From: Trichopria drosophilae
Taxonomy: Eukaryota; Arthropoda; Insecta; Hymenoptera; Diapriidae
Reading direction: 5' to 3'
DNA length: 64,000 nt
Assembly: GCA_030407085.1 (NCBI GenBank)
Contig: CM059586.1
Coordinates: 16,076,001-16,140,000 of the forward strand
Part shown: positions 14,801 to 26,800 of the stretch, piece by piece
Layout of the letters: each line of letters begins with the position of its first letter
Position numbering within the stretch: position 1 is the first letter of the stretch
Notes under the pieces: generated by a model
Seen by the model: only the letters and a program-made list of their open reading frames with translations
What the model was told of the DNA's origin: nothing
The model's database searches: none
Program-made: the position numbers and the translations under genes

Positions 14801-17800
14801 AGACAATACTGTAATATCATATCCCCAATAACATCTTTTGTAATTTTTTTTTTAACATTTCACTTTAGGTTTCACGAAACATAATGTTTTAATAAAAACT
14901 ATGGAGAATTCAAACCTATTATTGTGATTTGATCCCTTCGTCAACACTTATCTATTAAACTTTAATATAGGTGTCTGGTGATGGTTAAAAATTAATCTGT
15001 AAAAATTGAAAGTTCATTGAAATTGTAATTACTGATGTAGGAACCTACTCGCAAAGTCGATAGAGTGTGCTAACTCATGACCGATAATCGTGCCAACAGC
15101 TCCGTAATTGACTGTTCTGTAAAACATACAATTATTTTCTATAGAATAGAAAAGGAGAAACAGGATCTAGAAAACTAAGATCTAATAGACATCGGACATT
15201 TTTCATTTTTAAAAAATAACTATACTATAACTATAACTACATATAATAGATTTATATCGAATAATCTAACAAAAACGCGACTTACGTAACATTTGATAGA
15301 AAATATGGTGTGCGGAAGAATCCAGAAAAAACAGCTGCGAAAATATTGTTATTAAATTTATTTGAAAAATGCATTTTTTTTTATTTCTTGCTATATGTTA
15401 CTACGATATTTTTTATATTTCTTTAACACATTAAGAAATATGTTCTAGAAATAAATGGTATCACTGAATTTTATTAATATCTATATAAATAATTATATCT
15501 TACTCAAAATATTTTCCGACTGGTACTGCGCTTCCATTTTATCTATAAGTGAATTAATTGGCATTTCGTAGAAGAAGCTAGACCACAATTTTATAGAAAA
15601 ATGAGTTTTTTAAATTAAAGCATACACTACATTTGAGCAGAAAAGTTAAAGTTTTTGTTTTAAAACAAATAATTGCTTACCATGTGCATTTTTCAGTATT
15701 TATCGATTGGAGAATTTCTCGTAAATGAAACTTTCGTTCGTTTATGGTGTTTTCAATCCAATTAATGCCCACCACCCACTGTATTCCACAACATTAAAAC
15801 GTTATTTGTGAATTCCTTTCGTTTTCGTAATGTACACGTTGTAAATTTGTAATTTAACAACATTTTTACCCCACATAGTGTAAAGTTAGAGAACGTCAAT
15901 GTCCCTCTTTACTGAATGCGAGTTAATGATTCTTTCTAATTTCTGCTAATATGTATATGAGACGTTCTTTGTCAACCGGAACAGAGCTCTGCCCAAAATT
16001 CATGTTGATGGATTTTGGTGATCTTGGGCTTAAAATTTTCGTTTTTGACTACTCTTTCAAAGCTCGTTGGGCAGAATCGGAATTTTCAACATTTCAGACC
16101 AATATGGCGGCTGGAAATCAGAAAAAAACGAGAGTTTGGATATAAAAGCTTCACAAAAACAAAAATTTACGTCCAAATAAACTGTTTTTGGGCACAAATG
16201 ATCAACAATTAACGTACTTAAAAAGTTGGCAATATAGGTTGAAGAAATTCAACATGGCGGATCCAAAATGGCGGATGAAACTTCAAAAACCGCCGAAAAA
16301 TTAAAAAACCTCAAAAACCCCCGAGTAACAAGTCTCACTTTAATTTGATGAATTATTTCCAAAAATATCCGCCATATTGGATCCGCCATTTTGAATTGTC
16401 AAAGAATGATATCGGATTCGTAATCAGCTATCCCAAAAACTACCATTTAGCAAGTTTCCAACGGAATTAATTCATTGTTTTGAAAAGTCTTCGCCATGTT
16501 GGATCTGCCATTTTAAATTTTTACAAACTGGCACCAATTTCGTAGTCAGCGGACCCAAAAATCCCAGAGTAACAATTTCCAATAAAATCCACTGTGAAAT
16601 GGCAGTCCGAGTAGCGATTTTTGAATTTTTCGACGGTTTTTGAAGTTTCATCCGCCATTTTGGATCCGCCATGTTGCATTTCTGCAACCTATCTTGCCAA
16701 CTTTTTAAGTACGTTAATTGTTGATCATTTGTGCCCAAAAACAGTTTATTTGGACGTAAATTTTTGTTTTTGTGAAGCTTATATATACAAACTCTCGTTT
16801 TTTTCTGATTTTCAGCCGCCATATTGGTCTGAAATTTTGAAAATTCCGACTCTGCCCAACGAGCTTTGAAAGAGTAATCAAAAACGAAAATTTTAAGCCC
16901 AAGATCACCAAAATCCATCAACATGAATTTTGGACAGAGCTGTGTTCCGGTTGACAAAGAACGTCCCATATATATAACCTTTTCCGCTCATCAGAACGGT
17001 CCACAAGAAATGAAGCAAAGTCTATACAAAATTTAGATGAATTCAAAAACGATAATCAAGAATTACCCTTACTGTACGTTTCCTCCCATTCGGAGCGCAA
17101 AATGTTGTTTTGCTCTTTGTGTCAAGGGAGCGAAATAGCACTTTCTCTACCCAGAGAGCAAAATAAACATATCCGGGTGACAAATGAATTTTTCACACCG
17201 TGAGCGCAAAATACTCTTTTGCTCCCTATATCGCAGGAGCAAAATAGTATTGATGAGAAAATAGTATGTGCAACAAAGGATAATAAGAGTTTGTTTGACC
17301 GGGGAACAAAATTCCGAAAATCAAAATCCTGAAAGGCTAATTCAATATTGCGTGAGTCTAAAGTATTTTAATTTGTTTTCTTTTTGCAAAATTTTCAAAG
17401 ACAAAGTGAAGAAAATCAAGCTAGAGCCACGCTATATCGAAATTTTGGACTTTCGATGTGTTGATTTTCGGAACTTTGTTCCCCGGCCGTTTGTTTATGT
17501 GTTACTTTATCAGTGTACAAATCATTTTCTAAACTATTAAGTTTAGATGTTAACACTTAACAAGTGTTTATTCTAAGGGGCAAACTCGTGTCTTTACTTT
17601 ATATAACATTAATAGATTTTCTCTCACTCTATTCCCAAAATACTATTTTGCTCCCTATTTCGCGGAAGCAAAATGGCACGCTCTCGTCTAAGAAAGTAAT
17701 ATGTGCAACAAGGGAGAATAGGTGTTTGTAGACTTATTCGAATTGCCGACCTCGCTTCGGTGGGGTGCCAAACTCGCCCTCGCCGGCAAACACATATTCT

Positions 17801-20800
17801 GCTCCCTAGTTACACAATGTACTATTTTCATCTAGAGTTGGAAGTAAAAAAACTACAAATAAGGTCGCCATGACACACGGTCACTTAGTGTCATTTGAAA
17901 AGAAAATGACCGACTATCATGACGATCTATTTATCTTAAGTAATAGAAACAATTCTCCGCCGCACATTGAATCGATTTACTTAGTCAGTCACGTAAATTA
18001 ATAAATCAATTATATAAATTCATATCGTAATTAAATTTAGAAATACCTTCAGCTTAAGCCAATCATCTACTCTTGTTCTGTCATAAAGGGCATCTTCAAG
18101 ACCCACATATAATTGCAAAGTATCTATTTTACGAATAACAAAACCTCTAGACGAGTCATCCAACCAATTTAATGCATTAATTTTATTCTTGAAAGCCTTT
18201 ATTAAATTTCGCATCATTGCCTTACTCTGTATAAAATAAAAGTAATATTACTGGTGTATTAATAAATTAAAAGTAATACATTTCAATGAGCTTGATTTTA
18301 AGTGCTGATTCAATTAGGTTATCGATTATCACCATTAGGAGGTGGACACTTATTGAAAATTATCTTAAAAGCAGATAACGTTTCTATAAGATATAAAAGT
18401 AGATAAAAATTCCATTTAAATTGTTAAAGTATCCGAATGTTAAAGTTTAAACAAATACGAATCTGGAATGGAGAATCTAATATGACGGACAAAAAACTGA
18501 AAATTGATATTTTTAATTTCGAAAATTCCATATCATATTCGTATTCAGTGACTTCAAAAACGAATACGAAGTATTCAGTTTCAAGTAACAAGTTTCAAGT
18601 AAATCTGATCAATTTTCAATTTTTTGTCCCCCATATTGGATCCGCCATTTCAATTTGTGAAAAACCGACCCCGGATTCGCTACTAACAACCGGAGGTACT
18701 TTACATAGATTTTTTTCAAATTTTTTTATCGTGTAGGTTATTCACAATTACATTTATTATAAAAAACGCGATATTTTAGACTTTTTTTTTATTTATAACA
18801 AGACATATTTCGCAATAAACATTTTTTATGCCTTTTTATAGTAGAGAATATCATACACTATATGGCAAAACAATTTGGCGTTAAAGAGGTTCTAACGTGG
18901 TCCGTCGGGAAGGTAGGAAATTTTACTAAAAAACGTAAATTCAACATCACTGAATAAAATTTTCAATATTCGGGCTCTGTAAGCGCATTTTTAATGACTA
19001 TTTACGGTATCCTAGAAAATACCAAAGAAATTAATTGAGAACTGAACGAGAATTTTCGGTAATAAGTGATTTTTTATTTATTTTCGAAAGTTCTCGGTCT
19101 GTTTTCCATTAATGTCTTCGGCATTTTCTAAGATATCCTGCACAATAATTAAAATTGCCCTGAAATAGCTAGGATTTTGAAAAATTTATTTTATGTACGG
19201 TTTTAAAGAAAATTCCTAAATTATCAGAGGAATACTTAACAACCTCCTTAAAATATATGTAAACTACTATTTGAATGAGTGGAGCGAAAAAGATGACACT
19301 CTGTTGGTGTAACATAATTATAGTAAAATCGACTATGAAAGTGGTAAATTTAACTATTTTTCATAGTAGTTTTAACCATATTTTTCCAACTATGTGATAT
19401 AGTCAATTTAACTATTGATCTTTTTCTCAGTATACTAATCCAAAATAAAAATAATGAAAAATAGTCAATGTAGCTCAAAAACTCGACTATTTCCTATGTT
19501 GTTTCAAAATACAGTAAATTTGAAAATAAAGAAACTATAATTAAAAAATATAAAAATTATGAAAAATATTCTTTTTTTCTGCGCATGATCAATATCTAAA
19601 AAAAAATTATATATCAATTTTTTCACTTTTCTACGTTTTTTACCATTTTTCGGATTGTATATATCTTCACAATATTATTCTCGGAAGTTTTATGAAAAAA
19701 CGATATGAAAAAATAGCAACTTTTATAAAATATTAAAAAAATCGTCATTTGAAGGGTATATCAAGTTATTGTTTATATTAACACAGGCGCGTACCGTTTT
19801 GATACCTTTATCTACCCCGCTGAGATGGTTAATTATAACCAAAATTTAAAATGTTACCTCTTTTTGAACCTCATCAGTGTAGTAATTCATCGCATGCATA
19901 TAGCCAAGCACCTTCTTTACATGATATCCACGTATGCAGTTCTTTATACTAGTAGAACAATTTATTGAATCAGTTAAAACTTAATATATCCTAAGAACAA
20001 ACTATAATATTTAATATTTTAAATACCTAGGTTCCAATGTTTCAGATACTTGCGGAATTTTTACTGTTGCCTGACGCACTAAATTTCGCATTTTTGCATT
20101 TGATGCTTTTAACATATAACTCAGAAAATTCCAATGTATGTAATTAACTAAAAATAATTATAAAAGGAGTGAATCAAATTTCATTAAACAACAATGAATT
20201 GATTACATTAAATTAAATTTTTGTAAATTGTCCAAGAAATTTTTTCTTGTCTTACTTTTTTTAATGTTTACAATTTTATATATATTTTTTATGAGAAATA
20301 TAAAAATGGAATACCCCAAATTTGAATATATTACCTATTGTTCTAATTGGTGTTTCTTGAAGAATTTTTGCGAGATGAGTGAAATACGCTACGTCGACGG
20401 ATATAATTTCCGTGTCTTTATTAACTATGTTTACATCTTTAAATAAACAAATAAAATTCTCCATCCAGTTGAACTGATTTCAAAGAGAAATTGGTTAAAA
20501 TCACAAGAATCAAATATACAATTTCTAAATTTAGCGATGTGTATAAAATTACCTTAGCTGTTAGGGAATCGTTAATTTGTAGGTTATACAAATTTTGAAA
20601 TTCCACCATGGTCATTTCAGAGATATTACTAGTTGGAGCGGACTGTTTAAAAAATGTTATATTAATAATATCAATTTAGAAGTATACTGTAGAGCCCCGG
20701 TATAATTGCATCTCGCTAGATTTGCATCCCAGCATATTTGTCTGCTTTCGTCCCATTATATTTGTCTGTCTCCGCTCTCTTTTTCCCCCACTTTGCGGGC

Positions 20801-23800
20801 TGCGGCCTGAGGAAGGGCCTACTATGACGTCACGAGCATAGTGCGATTGAGGAGAGTGGGAGAAGCCGCGCTCCCCTTCTTCTGACAAATATAAAACGAC
20901 GGGAGGGGCAGGCGAGGAACCGAACGGGCAAATATACCGGGACTCTTAAGGAATACTCACATTAATAAGCTGTTCGAAATTGATAATATTTTCGACGTCC
21001 TTTTTAATACTTTCAGGGGAAATTGTTGAGCGTGAGAAAGATGCGAATTCCTTAGCAACATTTTTTATAAGCGCAGAATATCGGTTATTCTTATACAGTA
21101 ATTTACGGTTATAATTCGTTGTTCGATCAGTGAAGGGTAGAAAAGGCCTAGAAAACTATTTAAAGTGATTTATTGAAAATCAAATTGTTACGAATAGATT
21201 TTAAAAATTATCTGCGTGTTCGAGTCAACTAAAACAATTGTATATTTACCCAAATTACCCAATATTTGATGTTTAAACTAATATTTCCCCGTGTAAGACA
21301 TACCTGCAATATACAATTACCAGTTAACTTTGACGTGGCGCATTGTAGTGCAAAAAGTGCAAATATGTTGGCAAGCTTTCCGTAAGATCTTTCAATGTTT
21401 TCCCAAGGGTACGTTTCTGGCGACCATTCCAGTTCTTCTAATACTATTGGCCACCCTCCGTTTCTTTGCAGAATAGAATTCAGTGGATCTATACCATTGG
21501 CCTCCCTAGTTCCTGGAACCCCGATAGTTGCAAAAAAATGAATATTTCTAAACCGTAATATAAAAAATTCATTACAAAGCTACGTTTCCTTTCTACGATA
21601 TGACACTTTACGCAGACAATTATTAACCTATAACATTTTTAAAAAATTACATACTTCAATCTGAGAATCTGTTGATCGTATGCACTCTTGAAAATTCAAC
21701 CGCCTGCGAGAAATATGCTTAACCCATTAAGGACGGAATGGACATAAACTTAGCATAAAGTTTGAGAGCACTTTTTAGTCTTAAAACGTATTGAAAAAAA
21801 TCCGGAAACTATGTTTGTTATTGCAGAAAGTCCGCTTTTTCGAATGGTGTTAAAAAAGTTGAAAAACATTGAAAATTACGCAAACTACGAGCATTTATTT
21901 AACAAAAACCGGATGAAATGATTTTAAACTTGGTTCTCGAAGGTGAAAGATAAATATCGAAATTCAAAGGAGAAAATGAAGAAACATGTTGATGCACAGT
22001 GCTAATGTGATTGATCTAATTGTCTGTTACTACCACTATGATACTCACGAATGCTAGAAAAGATACCAGTTAAAAATTTTAAATAACAAACAACCTGAAA
22101 TTTTCAACCAGCGACTCAAAAAAAAGTAGTTTTAAGTAATTACGATCGGTTTTACTCGTCTGTCATATTGATTCGCCCTTTTGAATGTTTGAAAATTAAC
22201 TTCTAATTCGGGATCTGATACCACAATAAACCCCCGAATATCAAATTCGGAGTCATTTCGATCAATTTTAGCAAATTCGTCTGCCATATTTGATCCTCCA
22301 TTTTGAATGTTTGGAAACTAACTTCAAAGTTGGTCTCACCGACACCAAAAAACCTCGAGTAGCAATTCTGAAATCATTTCAATCGGGTTAGTCGATTTTA
22401 TATATGACACTAGGATTTTGAAAAATAAATCAACTTTAGTAGCCATTTTTGAGCCCCCATTTTGAAATAAAACTTTTTTCATTAGTCCTATCTTATAGCC
22501 CAAACATTTTTGTCGGGATATTTATACCCACCTGAGATGTTCTAATGCAAGAAATGATGACAAATAACGATTAGTGAAAAGAAAACCTGAAAAAATTTTT
22601 ATTTTTTGTTAAATAAATGCCCGTAGTTTGTTTATTTTTAAATTTGCAGCATTTTTCGGTATACCATTCGGGATTTTGGACAATAAAAAACATGTATTCC
22701 AAATTTTTTTCATTACGTTTTAATGCTAAAAAGTACTGTCAAACTTCATGCTATATTTATGTACATTCGGTTCTTAATGGGTTAAGTCGGTTCTAAAGTG
22801 CTCCTTGATAAGGTAGGAATTTGCACAGAAAATCGAAAATTAAAAATGCCTGAATTTATTGGTCAAAATAAGGACTATGTAAAGGTGCTTCTAAATACTA
22901 CATACAGCCTCTTAACGAATGCCAAAGAAATCAATTAGGAATTGAACGAGAACTATTGGAAATAGGGTGATTTTTTTTTATTTCCAATAACTCTCGGTCA
23001 ATTCTTAATTAACTTTGGAATTCCGTAAGAGTCTAATTTCGCCCATTTTTTCATATTTAGACGCTATTTTGGATACTTTCACCTTCATTATGAAAATGTT
23101 TATATACACATTTTGAAGTTCCAGTCTGGAAAACACTATTTCTTTATTTCAAACAAGAATTCTGCAATTATTTCAATGTAAAAAACGATAAGAAGAAAAA
23201 AAAAACAATTTAAAAAATGCATTTTTTTTTGGGAAAATAGTCGTATGTAGTTTTTTTAAAAATCTATTTATAATTTTGAACTACGTGGTAATTTTTAGAA
23301 GATTTCTTTACACAAAATAAAACCCAGGAAAACTATAGTGAAAAAATATTATAATATAACGTTTATATAATAACTAAACGATTTACGTGGTTTTAATGAC
23401 AATTAAAAAGTCAGACAATTACTTTATATATATTTCATACCAATATCCATGCATGATTGAAAATATTTCCGGGCTATCTGTACTCCTACCACGTCATTCG
23501 GGTTGTTTTGGCCTAGGAGAGCTATTCAAAAAAAGAACATTCACTCATTATTTTGAATATAACGTTATTTATTTGTTTTTACATCAATGAGATGTCAAGT
23601 AAAAAAAAAAACAAAACGAAAATTATCAATAAATTTTTTTTTTGCAAATGTAACAAAAAATATTTTGGTTGGTGCAATTTAAAGTAATCCCCACTTGAAA
23701 AAAATACATAACGAATTGATTAATCACATAATTTAAAAACAAATTTTTGACGTTGAAAACAGGATATAAGTATTCTACTATATTTTTAATTTTCAACGTA

Positions 23801-26800
23801 AAAACTTTCTTTTCATTATTTTGAAATCGGGTAATTTTTCGAAAATGTGATTTTTAAAAATTAGATAATGAGTTAGGACAAAATACCACGTGATTAAGTA
23901 GGTAGTTATTTAAATATGAGTTCAATGCTCTCTTTTTCATCGAAAACTATTTTTCTAGCAAACTCATATTTATTACCATAAATACAAAAAAATAAAACGA
24001 AATGAAAACAACATTCTGAAAATGTACAACAAAAAAACTTCTGGGTGTGGTAAAAATAGAAAATAGAGCCGAATTCAAGTTGACACTATTCAAAAAGCTT
24101 CAATGCACTTGAATGATAATCAATCGAAAATTAATTTTTTTATTATTTTTCATCGTTAGGTCGATTATATTTCTTGCTATTTTGAAAAATGGTATTAAAA
24201 ATTCATATATTCCGAATTTTGCATTTTTTTCGACTTTTATTGCCAATATAGGTTCCAGCGCCAATACATATATAATTTGTAAATCTTCATTGTTTCAAAT
24301 AACATGAATATGTTATTGGAGGCCGATTAAGTACCTTTTTTTGTATAGGTTTCGTTCGGCAGAGTAGCATCACTTCCCAGTAGACTTTTATGCGCCCAAA
24401 AAAAAAGTTATGCACTTAATAACGATCAAGAAAACTTGTTGATTTGCTTCCTTCTATTAAAAAAGACATCAAGAAAGTCAAAATGGTTTTAGGCCCACTT
24501 AAGATGAATTTATTTGGATATAGTTCTACAACTTAGGAATGATAATATACATAAAATTTATAATTTCAAGTATTTACCAGCAGATTCTTCCAAAAGTTTG
24601 TCCCTCAAAACTACACCGCTGCTCCATAGAATACTATTTGGTGGCCGTGGATGGCGTGCAAGCCAGTTACCGCATACGAATTCATAAAAATTGTCGCACG
24701 GATTAACGCCTTTATTTATATTCTCCTGATATTCTTCGACTACAAAAATATAATTAATAATACCTAAAATTCTTATATTAAGTTCTGCGAGAAACAAAAC
24801 CAAAATGAGTACAGTAAAACCTCGACAATTCGACATTGCGCTTGTTTGACAACCTCGCTTGTTAGACAATGCTGGACCTCGCTAGTTCGACTTCTACCCT
24901 ACCATGTATCCTCCGTGATGTACGCTTATACTCACAGAAAGAGATCAGCCCATCATATTCGTTTTACGTAATAGTGGACGCGGTTAATACATGGTCGATC
25001 TAGCGAGGTCAGAGTGAAAGGACGTCTAAAACCGAGCGTGTCGGACAAGCGAGGTTGTATTGTACTATATAATAAATACCATTTAATCTTCTGTAGGATA
25101 GTATAAGGTTATTAAGGCTCATTTTATAACCTAATAACAAGATTTTATTCAGACTAATTCAAGAGTGATAAGGTTACAAAAGAAGAGTGAACGTTGATTG
25201 CTTAAGGGGGTTCTAAAGTGCTTGACCGATGAGGTAGGAATTTTCACTAAAAACCTTAAATAAAAATTGACTCAATCGATTTTTCAAAATTCGAGCTTTG
25301 TAAGGGCAATTTTAATAGTAATTAAATTTAGTAATAAAAGGTATCTTAGAAAATGCCAAGGAAATTATTGGGGAACTGGCCGAGAATTTTGGGAAATAAA
25401 TAAAAAACACTTATTTCCTAAAATTCTCGGTCGGTTCTAAATTAATATATTTGGTATTTTCAAAATAACTGTTTACAGTGCTTAAAATTGCCCTTACAAA
25501 GCCTGAATTTAAAAAATGTCGTTCAGTCGTCTTTTATTTACGTTCTTGATGAAACGTCCTACCTACCTTCCGTTCATTTTTTAATATTGATGAAAAATAC
25601 CATGACACGAAAATCAAAGCCTTCAGATACATCAACTTTGGATGGTTTTGGACTAGACGCAGTGTTAAAATCAGTTTAAGGTCTTAACCCTTTAACGAAT
25701 AAAAAAAACTCTTCGCAAATGGATTCATTTAATCAATAAATCTTTTTGGAGCTCGACATTCACCATCTTGGTCATGGTCGTGTCATTTAAAAGTGCAAAT
25801 AAAAGTTGTATGAAACATTTACTAAATTATAAACAATTCCGACCTAAATCGTTACAGTCGTTGTTGGTGCAGACAAATTCATTCTGTTTTACTTCTTTTC
25901 GTTTCCGGTGCGAAATTAATTCGGGCCCACACTCGGTTTGAACAGCGAGGACTGCCAAAATGACTCTGGTGAAAAAATAATTAACTCAAATATATTTTAT
26001 TTTATTTGGCAACAAACGTTATCTACATATCGTATTTTTTACCAGAAAATATGTAACTATATACGGGTCTCTTGAAACAGAAAAAAAGGCAATGAAAATG
26101 GATCCAAAATCGGAATGGAAGGGATGTTTCTATATTTGTAGATGTAAAATATCGAAGAATGAAAATCCCAGCTGATCCCTTTTTCCAGATATCGACATTT
26201 CTGTATTTTTAAACTGTCACCATTCATTTTACATTAATTTTCGAATCCAGAAGAAACTCAATATTTCCCACTTTCAGCGTAACACAGAACTAACGACAAG
26301 GGTGTAGTTGTATTCTGGTCCTATTTTCTTTTATTTTTTATTTTTAAACTTTTTTGTATTTTTGAATTTTTTTTAAATCCTCCCTTCAACTGCAACGTAT
26401 GTAAATATTTTTTTTTCCATTTTAAATAAAATTACCTTTTTTAGGTAGAAAAATAATTACAGTAGAGTCCCGGTATATTTGCCCAACAGAGAAGAGAGCG
26501 GCGACAGACAAATATAACGAGACGGAACTGGGCAAATATGCTGGGACGTAAATATAGCGAGACTCAAATATACCTGGACTCTACTGTATGATTAGATGTA
26601 TCTAAATATATCAAAAAGTATGAAAACTTTCACTAACAAATTTTTCGCGTCTCCCGCAAAATTGTAGCTTTTTTTGCTTTTTTGTTACGAGTTTTTCTTT
26701 CAATATAATCAATGGTTACCTCTAAAATGAAAAATATCAAACATAACCTAAAATTATCGCAGAATTTGTATGGTTTCAGTGGTCAAAGTTGTTACATTTC

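Noticed and set aside
16472..16969. 165-codon frame on the minus strand, with the same peptide also readable at 15951-16145 on the plus strand
   Set aside because: Both come from the arms of one foldback; no domain and no gene context.
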